Shown here: piece after piece, positions 26,412-37,100 of the stretch
How positions within the stretch are numbered: the stretch's first letter is position 1
How the letters are laid out: every line of letters begins with the position of its first letter
NCBI GenBank assembly: GCA_030248215.1
Contig: JASANG010002125.1
Span: 124,001 to 188,000 of the forward strand
Length of the DNA stretch: 64,000 nt
From: Enoplolaimus lenunculus
Taxonomy: Eukaryota > Nematoda > Enoplea > Enoplida > Thoracostomopsidae
Direction: 5' to 3'
The notes under the pieces: model-generated
Seen by the model: the letters and a program-made list of their open reading frames with translations, nothing else
What the model was told of the DNA's origin: nothing
Databases searched by the model: none
Made by a program: the position numbers and the translations under genes

Positions 26412-27190
26412 AGCCCATGAGATCTGAAGCGAACCGTTTTTTCGTAGAAGTGCAATTTGCTTAGGTTTAGCCTGGGTTCCAACGAAATTCCGATTCCAAG
26501 GCCGCATGCTTAGTTTTCAAGTTATTTTTTCAAACAAAATTTAATGTGTTCGAATTTTTCGTAAACAAAAATGTATTACCAAAACCAAAATTGGAATTCC
26601 GGTTCCGTTTCAGACAAAAATTTGAATTCTGACTTCGGTTACAATTTCGACTAAATTCCATTCAGCTTGGAACCATGGACATAGGCTTATACTTACGCTT
26701 AGGAATATGCTTTTACCAGGGTGCGACCGGATCGCAAAAAAGGATACCGGATGTTAACCGGATAGTGTGTCTTTTAAAATAAATCAATTTTTAGCACGTT
26801 AATGAGTCGGTAAATGTTAATTTATCATTTAGTAAACGGAATATTGCGTTTATATAAGGAGCATGTCCTAATACTTGAAAATAATTGTGTGAAGCTGCAA
26901 ATAATTGGTGTGTTTCGATAATAAAATCCGAATCGCTGCCTTAACCATATGCAAAAAATACTGCTTTAAACCAATACTTTATACTTACATGTAATGGGAC
27001 TGAAAACATAGCATCTCACAACGTAATTTGCAATAATTTGAGAACTACGAAATCATCACCGAAATCCGGTATCCGGTAGGTTTGTACTGGATACCGGATG
27101 CGGGTTTTTTGCGGGATAGTAAACAGGAGCCGGATATCTGGTCGCACCGTGGCTTATACTGATGTTACAGCCCTGTTCTATACATTGGCC
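26412..27190. mobile_element. MITE family A carrying two nested inserts, abutting the parkin stop codon
   Basis: Outer ends agcccatgagatctgaagc and ctgttctatacattggcc. Flanking atcaaatc (26404-26411) and atcacatc (27191-27198) form an 8-bp duplication with one mismatch. The right-hand duplication covers the parkin stop codon (27192-27194). Inside lie a cagggttcc-type remnant (about 26473-26676) and a complete family B element (26717-27151). The order of insertion follows from the nesting. Confidence 0.85.
26717..27151. mobile_element. hAT-like MITE, family B, nested in a family A copy
   Basis: 435 bp starting cagggtgcgaccgg and ending ctggtcgcaccgtg. It is flanked by gcttttac (26709-26716) and gcttatac (27152-27159), an 8-bp duplication with one mismatch. 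Both flanks are family A sequence. Confidence 0.9.
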
Positions 27191-27191
27191 A

Positions 27192-30100
27192 TCACATCCA
27201 ATGAGCCCATTGACAATCGCTACTCCAAGGGGTTTGGCAAACCCAGCACCACTCGTTACCGCACTGCGAACACGTCATGTGATTGCAACCGCCTGCAACA
27301 AAGCCTCAAATTTTGTCGCATAATTTCCAAGTTTCACGATGGCGCAAAGTCTCAGTTTCTAGCATCTGTTTTCTTAGTGTATGGTAATTTAGCCATTTGG
27401 ATCATCCTGTCTCTGTTTCAATTCCATCACAGAAGTCAAGTAATTATAGTATTGTAGCATTATTGCATAAAAATTGATAGACCGGCTATCCTATGACCGA
27501 GTAAAAGGGTGTGGTTGAAATTTGTGGCACTCAATCTCAAATATTATATTGTCGCTCACAAGCCCGCAAAAAACAATATCAACATAGTTCGTTCACTCTG
27601 ACACAACAAGAAACAACCTGTTTTGTATGTAGGTGATCGGCATTTGGTACACAGTTTTGAATCCGATCGCACTAACGCCACGCTTTGAAGCACTTCTCGA
27701 CGTGATTCAGTTACATTTGAATCCTACAAAAACGCCCATATTTCAGTATCGATTGCAAAACACTCATTCATTCCAGCCTAGGAATACCAGGGTGCAACCG
27801 GAATTCCGGTTCCGGCATTTTTTCACCTTCCGGTTCCATTTTGATCGGTGAAAATTAAGACATTTTACTAAAAAAGACGCTTAAAATTAAGTAAATTTCA
27901 TTCGTATAGTATATAAACCTTGACAATCGCGGAAAATAAACAATCGAAGATAGATTGCGCTTCCATGGATTATGAAAATCTAAAACATAGCAGATAAAGT
28001 GAATATCTATCTCCAACTAAAGGTTGTTTCACCAATAATATTGCAAAAACGAAAATTAAAGCGAATTTTTCGGTGGCATGTATTTTTCAAATTCCGGTTC
28101 CGGTTCTGGTAAATTGCAATTCCGGTTGCACCTGAATAATACAAACGAAAAATCAAAGATATAAAATTATGACCTTTTCGACTAAAATTGAACTCACCGC
28201 AGTAGATATAGAACAAACGCATTCGGATTTGAGCATATGACACAAAAGGCATGCAGCTGACTAAAATATTTTACACCAGTAGTAGTACTTTGGTAAGTAT
28301 ATATCATTGTTACGCGTAACAAAAACATTGTGAAAATTCTTGCACGGGAGAACTTTATAATACTCAATACTGCCAGTTTCCATTATATCAAAGTAAAACA
28401 AATATTTTTCGTCCAATCGTTGTAAGCCTCGAGCATATATTGTCCGACCAGTAAAAACGGTGCAATAAATATTCAAATACTGATGATTTCTTGTACAAAA
28501 CACCAAAAACAAACAAAACGTGTAAAACACTTGAAAACGAGTTTCGATTCCTATTGCGCAATCAACAGGAATCGGATTTTTGACATTTTAATTTTAGGCC
28601 TACTGCTTGTGATATGTTGCATAAAAATTCTTCATCATTTATGCAATGAATTGTTTTCAACAAGTTGACTTATCAATAATTGATTGCAGTTTAGCTTTAC
28701 AGAATAAAAAATGATTGCCAATTTGTTTTGCGACGTTTTTGGGAATTGTTGCCAGCCAACAGATACCCTAAACTTGTTAATACAAATTATTAGTATTGTC
28801 AAAAAATTAAAAGTTCCGATTCCGGTATAAAATTGCTGTTCCGATTTCGATATAAAATTGCTGTTCCGATTCCGGTATAAACAGGTTCCGCTTTGCACTG
28901 TGATGTTAACATACCTTACATTCTGGACAGAGCATACTGATGACGGAACTGTTGGAGTCAAATAATACTGGTGCCCCACAGTAAGGGTTTGGACAATAGT
29001 TTCCACCTTCATGCGTTATAACTGCTTCAGCTGCTTTTTCTTTGTACTTGCTGTACTGTAATTAATTGTTAACATTATAAACTACAACATAAACGCTGAG
29101 TTCAAAAGAAGTTTTTAATTAGACGTAAATTTAGAAGTGTGCGCGTACACATATTGATTCTAAGATAAGCATAAAGCTGAATACACGTTTTTAACACTAC
29201 ACACATCACCAACCATATGATTATAATTTTAAAATCAGAAGAGTCATCAACAAATATCAGAATTGTAATAATTTTACTCACTCACAAATTCATGCCCAAT
29301 TATACGAAAATGATGTGGATCACGAATACATGAATTTGAGCATCCAACAGGGCAATCAATAGTATAACCAAACTTAGAATCAAGCCGAAATCGTTTCTGC
29401 TCAAACTCGGCAACAGCATAAGCGCGAAAACAGTCCAGACATGCTATATGAGCATTGCTGCATAAAAATCGTATCACAGGAGATCTGCAAACAACCCATA
29501 AGCATAAGACCTAACAAAACACAGTGGCTATAGGTTGATTCTTTCCCTTCTTGATAGTATTACCAAAACTATGTAAATCGGTATTTCAGTAGTTCAAACT
29601 TTTTACGAATCCAACGTCTATTACATTCTATGTGTTGATGAATAGAGTTGACACATTTCAAAAGCAATAAACGAATCCGCAATTTTCGTTAGTCTAATAA
29701 TGGTAGATTAACGATTTCTTTGAAAGTCAAACATCGAATGACAATGTTAGTCAATGATAAGCAGCGAAATTAATTTGCAATTTTTCCTTATAATAATGCT
29801 AATAAATAATATAAGGTTTGGAGACTTAAGATTACTTAAGAAACTCTACGCTGAGTAAACGTTACGTACAAAAATAGTCATTTTATTTTGAGTTAAAAAA
29901 GAATCACCACAATAAATTAACAGAGATTAATTGGAAATTCCGGTTCCCGTAAACACGTTGAAGTTTAACTCCGATACCGGTCAGTCTATTCCTACTGGAA
30001 CCCTAATAATTAATCCCTTCTGGTAATCCCAATTTCTACACTAATTGGTCAAAAAATTCCTTCCACCCTATCGGCAAAATTTTCGACCCCAAAATTAAAA

Positions 30101-30244
30101 TGTGGAATGGTCACATAGAAATTGTTTTCCTAACTTTATAGCATCACAAATTGAGCAAATAATGTTCCCAGGGTTGTCTTTAACGTGCAGCAATGGAACT
30201 GGATCACACGACGTGAATTCCAATGTTTCTGGGAGCTTTAACTT
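27192..30244 (-). CDS. PRKN: Parkin-type RBR E3 ubiquitin ligase, 5' partial
   Basis: Parkin ubiquitinates mitochondrial proteins downstream of PINK1. Exons in coding order: 30244-30135 (RING0, NIICSICDAIK), 29484-29286 (RING0/RING1: ACLDCF, CPVGCSNSCI, DPHHFRIIG), 29055-28915 (RING1/IBR: NYCPNPYCGAPVL, LCPEC), 28256-28198 (IBR: LHAFCVIC, tentative), 27723-27618 (KLCTKCRSPTYKT) and 27292-27192 (RING2: GGCNHMTCSQCGNEWCWVCQ). The catalytic Cys and His of GGCNH and the Glu of NEWCW are kept. The C-terminus DCQWAHWM resembles fly DCMGAHWFG. Phases agree except across the 28198-27723 junction, where the tentative exon leaves 2 bases; the last IBR His/Cys ligands are also missing there. The ubiquitin-like domain and RING0 start were not found upstream. 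Confidence 0.9.
27788..28134. mobile_element. hAT-like MITE, family B, in a parkin intron
   Basis: 347 bp starting cagggtgcaaccggaattcc and ending aattccggttgcacctg, with ccggttccgg motifs near both ends. Flanks aggaatac and aataatac match at 6 of 8. It sits in the intron where the parkin exon phases fail to join. Confidence 0.85.
28261..28530 (-). other. Unassigned 89-codon open frame inside a parkin intron
   Basis: Open for 89 codons on the parkin strand, ending at the acceptor side of the tentative exon 28256-28198. It includes RLDEKYLFYFDIMETGSIEY and VTRNNDIYLPKYYYW. This does not resemble parkin or any family I can name. It could be an exon of a nested gene, a transposon fragment or chance. 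Confidence 0.3.
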
Positions 30245-31734
30245 CTATAGCAAACAAAATTAGAATGTATAAAATCTCAAACACAATATAAAAATACAGG
30301 GATTCAAAAATACTTATCAGATTGAAAAAAAATCGCTTCAAACTTTACCATTTGATTGTACGTATCAAAGTGCAAAGTGAAATTCTGCTTTCCATTTTAA
30401 ATTCAGCATTTAAATACACTAATTCACATGTATATCTTCTCATTACGCAGTTACAAACTCGTTAACGTAAAAGACTCCCTTTCACCATTGAGCTTCCAAA
30501 CACAAACACACACATATATCCATACGTATTATTAAAGCTGGAGCGCCCAACATACGTATTTTGGGAAGCGTTCCAGCAAATTCATGTTCGTGTGGGGTAT
30601 GCAAACTAGTTAATATGATTTTTGCAAAGTTCTAAGTTGAACACTTTTTCGCTCCAACCTGTTCTCGACAGTTGCATGCTGTTTACACTGTCTAAAGATT
30701 TTGCCTCAAGTAAAACGTCTTAATTTGGGACGTGTATTCTCCAGTCAGGAGCGAAATGGATAATTTAATTTTAGTCAAGTTTGATAATGAATGCTGACTC
30801 TAAAATGCGTACAGTTAAATTTGATCTGGTCATTGACATTTATTAATCGAAAAACCAGTTGGTTTACAACGGTGATTATGCGATTAACAATGTTCGGAAA
30901 TGGCTGAATTTAATTTAAACAAGACGTTAGTGGGAAGAAACGTTCGATCCGAAATGTTACGATGAGTCGTCCAAATACTGCGAAGTAATTGACGACTGGT
31001 GAAACCAATACAGTTAGGCTCTCAGCTGAATATGTATATTTATAAACTACATTGGAACGAAGCATATCTGGAATCTTAACTGTGAATTTAAAGAATGAAA
31101 CTCCGTTACTATGGTTTCGAAAAAGAATTCGAATAACAAAATTATATTCTAAAAATCATTGTCTAAATAATTTATTGAGATTACGATTTTATATACCTTT
31201 TGCGTAAGCATGTACGCGGGAGTCGTTTTATCATATCACGTCTAGTTACTCTTTGCTTATACTTCCATTTTTGAAGCTACGCTAATGCTTCAGTTATCTG
31301 CTATATCGGTACAGCGATACTTTGCCTATTTCAGTTTAATAAACTTACTGCGCTGCGCTGGAATTCTGGCTAAAATTGTGCCACACGACATTTTGCTTAA
31401 ACAAGTGTAGAAAAAGTCACTGCAGTACTGTTGTGCTTAAAACACAAGCTTACACAATTGTAAAGTTTTGTACCGTGAACACGTTCATCAACGGTTTATT
31501 TATTGGTGTTTGGCTATATATACACTATATAAACTCACGGCAAGACCAGAAGCACAGTTCGAAGCACTGCACTCTATTTGTTTCGATGACTGCTCTAATA
31601 ACATCACTTTGTTATCATTTTCCTTAAACGCAAAATCAGTGTTTCGTTATGTACCGCGAACGAAACTGGGCTATAAAACTCGTTTGAATACGTACTGTAG
31701 TACGTACAACTTTAAGTTCCCTAAAGTAGCTTAC

Positions 31735-31950
31735 CTACAGAAAAATAATACTAAGAAAAGCTATTGTTAGTATTGTCGAAATTATGCTGTCATCATAACA
31801 TATAAAACCAGCTAAACAGCCAAACACCAAATAGAACAGCCACCCCAATACATAAAGTATTTTATACACCACAATATCTGAGTATGCATACGTCATTAAA
31901 CAATAGCCGAATGTCGTTAGAACCACACTGTCGGCATGCAATTTCTGCAT
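31735..31950 (-). CDS. Possible small multi-pass membrane protein or exon, unrecognised
   Basis: A 71-residue frame beginning MQKLHADSVVLTTFGYCLMT with three hydrophobic stretches: VVLTTFGYCLMTYAY, ILYVLGWLFYLVFGCLAG and SIISTILTIAFLSIIFL. It ends in TAG immediately before a strong donor-like gtaagc. Acceptor-like tttttag lies about 25 bases upstream of the start. It sits between parkin and UBR7 on the parkin strand. It may be a genuine small gene, an exon read in the wrong frame, or AT-rich chance, since AT-rich DNA favours hydrophobic codons. Confidence 0.3.
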   Translation of the reverse strand: MQKLHADSVVLTTFGYCLMTYAYSDIVVYKILYVLGWLFYLVFGCLAGFICYDDSIISTILTIAFLSIIFL

Positions 31951-32214
31951 CGACTATTTCAAGATAACCGGTACTAAAAAGACAGTAGCATTTCAATGAT
32001 GGCATCAAGTTGAATCATACTACATAAATATAATACACATAATAAATATTATAAAAACCTGTAAACCTGAAAAATTAATAATTTGGGGGACTAAACTGTG
32101 TGTCGTTATAATTTTTATTTATAAAATATTTGTAAACCTTCAGAAGCGATAAATAAGTTATTAGCTAATATCTAATTTGCATATTTGCTTAATTGGTTAA
32201 GCCTAAATTATGAC

Positions 32215-32960
32215 TGTGACATGCAGATGCATGGAGGCAAATTGAAACCTCATGCTAATGCTGCACATCGGTAAAACGTTGATGCATATGTAGTGCCTTC
32301 ATATGCAAAAGCGGTAAAAACATGAAAGAACCAAGATACATGTGTATGTTGAGGCTCTTCTAAGGCATAAATATAAAAAACTCAGCAGTTGATTGTGAGG
32401 CGGCGAGGTTCAGTGGATAGCGTGCGGGACTGATAATATGTCGACCGAGTTCAAAACCTCCTGGGAACGTGCCTCATTTTCAGCTGCTACGTAACTGAGA
32501 ACTAAAAACCGTCGTATCCCAGCCTACCCAACTTATCACATGGTGACCACGATGGGACCTCAGTGGCAAACTGCCGCGGTAGAACTAAAATTACATAAGT
32601 TGGCGTTTAAGGGACGACCTAATAGAAAAACCGGGGTATGTGACATGCGGATGCATGGAGGCAAAATGAAACCTCACGCTAATTCTGCACATCGGTAAAA
32701 CGTTGATGCATATATAGTGCCTTCATATGCAAAAGCGGTAAAACATGGAAGAACCAAGATACATGTGTACGTTGAGGTTCTTGTAAGGCATATAAAAAAG
32801 AAAAACTCAGCAGTTGATTGTGAGGCGGCGTGGCTCACTGGATAGCGCGCTGGACTGACAATCTGTCGACCAAGTTCAAAACCTCCTGGGAACGCGCTTC
32901 ATTTTCAGTTGCTAACTCAGAACTAAAAACCGTCGTACCCTAGCCTACCCAACTTATCAC
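32215..32960 (+). repeat. Tandem pair of a tRNA-related SINE-bearing unit
   Basis: Two copies about 424 bp apart (32215-32638 and 32639-32960) share gatgcatggaggcaaa, acatcggtaaaacgttgatg and cctagcctacccaacttatcac-type sequence. Each includes a tRNA-like core (about 32401-32475 and 32822-32895): ggcggcgaggttcagtggat matching a pol III A box, then ccgagttcaaaacctcc matching a B box. The first copy has about 110 bp of extra 3' sequence. Confidence 0.75.
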
Positions 32961-34183
32961 AGTGACTTTTTAAATTTCACTAATTAATATTAGGGTTACA
33001 AGCGATCTTTCAGCAGTAAAGCGTTTTTGGATTCGAGGAATCTTAATAGTTAGCTAATACCTAATTTGCATATTTGCATAATTGATAAGCCTAAATTAAA
33101 TTTTTTTTGCAATATTTCACTAATTATTATTGTTTTGAAGGGTTTTGGGTGCGAGGAATCTGAATACATTGTTTACAAACCTTCACAACCAATAAATGGT
33201 TATGTAATACTAAATTTGCATATTAGCTTATTTGCATAAGTGTGTTCAAGCTGCGCTCAATACATGTAGTCCAACTACGACTGGTAGATTATGCGGATTA
33301 TTTACGATACCGTCAGCAGAGTTTGGCTTATTTGAGAAAGCACTGACACTTCTAGCTATGTAAATACTTATATCAAATTACAAAAATTAGCTGACCTTTC
33401 CAATAAATCACAGGAGTTGAATAACGATAGGTTGGAAGTTATACACCTAAATCCTGTTGTCCATGTCAAATGGCAATATTCTTCATCATGAATTGTAATT
33501 GATAATAAAGTGAAGCAAGTAAAAAAAGGTAGCTTCAGTCTTATAGGAATATACTTATGCTACTGGTACGGTCCTACACATTGGCCAAAACTTTTGTACC
33601 AATGTATTTGAAGTAGATGTGAAGAAACAACTGAAGTGAGCGACATGTTTCGATACCGGATTGATACCTTTGGTGTTTGCCCGTATTCGTCAATGTGTGT
33701 AGCGTCTTTCAGCAGTTGGTGATAGATTGTGTAATCTTCAAATCAGTAAACGGCATGCTTCGAAATTCACCACATTTTGCAGATTTTTTTAGCCCCCGTC
33801 TCTGCAACTTATTAGTTCCACAAGTGCAGGACCTTGCTAGTTTAAAAATATTCACTAACTGTAACTGGTGATAGGTGCTATACACATTTGAGTATATGGC
33901 CCTTGTTCCTACTCGGAACGGAAGTTATTTTTGTTTAAAAACGTGGCTAGTACTAGGTAAATTACCGCTGTTATGCTGGGTCGCCAGATTAGAGTATATA
34001 ATATACTAAAAAATTTTATTTCCTTAGGCCTATTTAAGGTTGGTTATGTATATTCAAATAATTTTAAATGCCAAGACTTTTTGACCAATTAAATATGATA
34101 TTTTTAAACTTTTAGTCGACTTAGATTGCTCTTCTGCAACCGTCCAGTGTGGTTTTTAAGTATATAACAGTTTTAGTTAAAAA

Positions 34184-37100
34184 ATGCCAGGAAACGACGA
34201 AGTTAACAGCCACCACGTCGATGCATCAAATAGGATCACTTCGGTAATTGTTTTTTCGCACGGTGGACCGCACGCAGTGTTGTAGTAATGGTTGCATTTG
34301 TGTGACATATAGCGATTGACCAGATAGCCGGTTTAATATCTGGCAAAAAACCGACATACGCGTTTGTTACGGTATTCGGTATAAACCTACCGTTGTGATT
34401 CCGAATATCAGAACACTAACTTTTATGTAATATCATCAGGGTGCGACCGGAAACCAAAAAGATGCGCTGGCCTCGGTCTCGGTCTTTTTTGTCGCGGTAG
34501 GTTTCAAACTGAGCGCAATGGAAAAAACAAGTTCCCGTTTTTCTGCTCAAAGTTCACAGTAAATAGATTGCCACGCTTGTTTTGGTTGAACATAAAATTT
34601 TGCAGTAGTTTTTTTATTTAATTTTAAAAATTAAGTGGCTTGGGAATAAATAAGTTTCCTGAAATACGGTACCACATCCGGGGTAAACCTACCGGATCCA
34701 TATATATCAGGGTCAGGGCGCAAGCGGAATTCCGGTTCCGACATTTTTTCAGATTTTCTTCCGGTTCCGGCAAATTTTTATTGGAACTAAAAATTCCGGT
34801 ATTAAAATTTGGTAGGTGGAAATTAAGATATTTTACTAAAAAATGACGATAAAAATTAAACAGATTGCATTTGTATTGTATATAAACCTTGACAATCGCC
34901 GAAAATAAACCATCGAAGATAGATTAAAATCTAAAATACAGCAGTTAAAGTGAATACCTATCTCCAGCTACGGTTATTTCACCAATAATATTGCAAAAAA
35001 GAAAATTAAAAGAATTTTTCGGTGTCATGTATTTTTCATTTTCCGGTTCCGTTTCCTGTAAATTTTTTCAAATTCCGGTTCCGGTAAATTGTAATTCCGG
35101 CAGCACGCTAATCAGGATTCTAACAGGAGCTAAATTTTGCCGGAACTCGAGCAGGAATTAAATTTTGGTGCAGGAACCGGAACAAAAACAGGAACCGGGA
35201 TTTTAAATAATTTACGTCACCGAATTACTGTTGGACTTTTTTGAAAATTAACAAAAGTTACGTAAAATGTTCGGCTGTAATTCGGTGATGAAAATTCTTT
35301 CAAATTCCGGTTCCTGTACCTGTTCCTGTAAAGGGATTCAATTCCTGTTCCTGTTCCAACAAGCCTTAGTTCCTGCTCTGTTCTTGGAACCCTGCACGGC
35401 CGGTCTCTGTAGTCAAGCCTCGGTTTCGGTTTGCAACCTAGACTGCCTATCCCTACTGCTAGGTGACTTGAAACTGCTTATCTGGCGATACTAATTCAGA
35501 GGACTCACAAGTGCTGTCATAATATCAAACAAACTAACAAAACTTTTATATATACTTTTTTAACATGATATAGGGTGATAGACTATGTAGTATAAATTTG
35601 ATAGATAACAAACATATAAACTTTTGTATCGTTGAACATTTTTTTTTATTTGTATCATTCAGTCAGACAAACAGCTAGATGAGTGTGAAGCTGATGCGGC
35701 ATGGGAACAATGTGTTGATAAGAACGAGCGTCATATTTCGGAAAACGGAGTTACTCCTGAGAATGAAGAAGAAACAATGACTCTGTCTGAGGTAAATCCT
35801 ATATATTACATGCATATATCAGAGTTCCACCGGAACTCCTGTTGCTGTTCCTGCATTGAAACATTTAGGAACAGAAATTTTTACGGTTTTCTGGCAAACT
35901 ATTTATAATTTTAAATATTGGAAACTTTGGTTTTGAAAAATTGTTATTTCGAAATGAGCGTTATATGTTCATTATCCAGTTGTTTCTAAATTTCATAAAA
36001 CTGCTTTTTTGCAGGTGAGCGTTTTTAACATCTTGCTGAGATTGCGTTTTTAAACAAGTCAAGAACTTCATGTCAAGCTAACTAGGGATGGGCCGATTAA
36101 TCGGCATCGGCAATAATCGGCACTTTTCGTGAGTATCGGCGTCGGCACGGCAAAAAAATTACCCATTCTTTGCCGATACTTTTTGCACTTATAACAGTCA
36201 GTTGGAATAATATCAGTTTCATTTCTGAGCGCATACTGTGTGTCTGTTCAGGAATCCTGTTATCTCTTTTGTGTTTGTGTTTGAAAAAATTAATTGAAAT
36301 AAACTGTTCTTATAGGTTATGATTTAAGTCTTCATATAATGAAGTAATGTAGTATCCTGTCTGTTTATTAAGTGTGGTATACTGTAGTTGGAATCGGCAT
36401 CATCCCTAAAGCTAACAATCAATTGTATACTTTTAATTCAATGAACATAATATGTTTGCGCGACCCAAATACTTCAAACTCAGCAAATTTTTAGATGATG
36501 TATCTGCGCAGAATTTATTGAATATCACCAGTTAATGAGGTTTTGAAACAAAAACATTAACACGAGCTATTTAATGGTGGTTATGTTTGTTACAGATAAT
36601 TGAAGAAGAAGATAGGCTCATTCACGACAGCCATGCATTGCTGGGCGGTTTTAAAGATAACGAGTGCACTTATTCGAACGTATGTTGGAACACTACGGGT
36701 TTATATTTCAAGGTTGCTAAAGCATATCTCCAAAAGCTGTGTTGATTTAGTTTCCAATTTCGAATGTTTTTAAACTCAATTTAAGTACTACGTAAATCTT
36801 ATGTACTTTGATTAAACTATTTTAAGGGATATCTCAGACGTCAGCCGATTTATTCGTGCATCACTTGTGTCACACATGATATGGAGCCAGCTGGGATTTG
36901 TTTTGGTTGCAGTATGCAATGCCACGACGGACACGAAATGATTGAGTTGTATTCCAAGCGGTATGAATGTTATACGTATATATGTTAACGTAGGGTGGCA
37001 CCTAAAGTTCGGATTCAGCAAAAATTTGTGGTTCTTATTCGGTTAGTAAAACCGAATCCAAAACCTAATCCAACAATGTTCGTCAATATTTTTTTTATTT

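Larger units (their letters stand above)
30245..34183. other. Region between the parkin exons and UBR7
   Basis: Should hold the 5' exons of parkin on the minus strand and the UBR7 promoter on the plus strand; I could not define either. It contains the tandem SINE-bearing repeat at 32215-32960, copies of an AT-rich block with ctaatttgcatatttgc at 32170, 33060 and 33215, and a family A remnant (actggtacggtcctacacat) at about 33540-33588. Confidence 0.5.

Noticed and set aside
31376-31770. Two overlapping plus-strand frames of 83 and 100 codons
   Set aside because: They overlap each other in different frames, have no recognisable content, and lie opposite or beside the better minus-strand membrane-protein frame.
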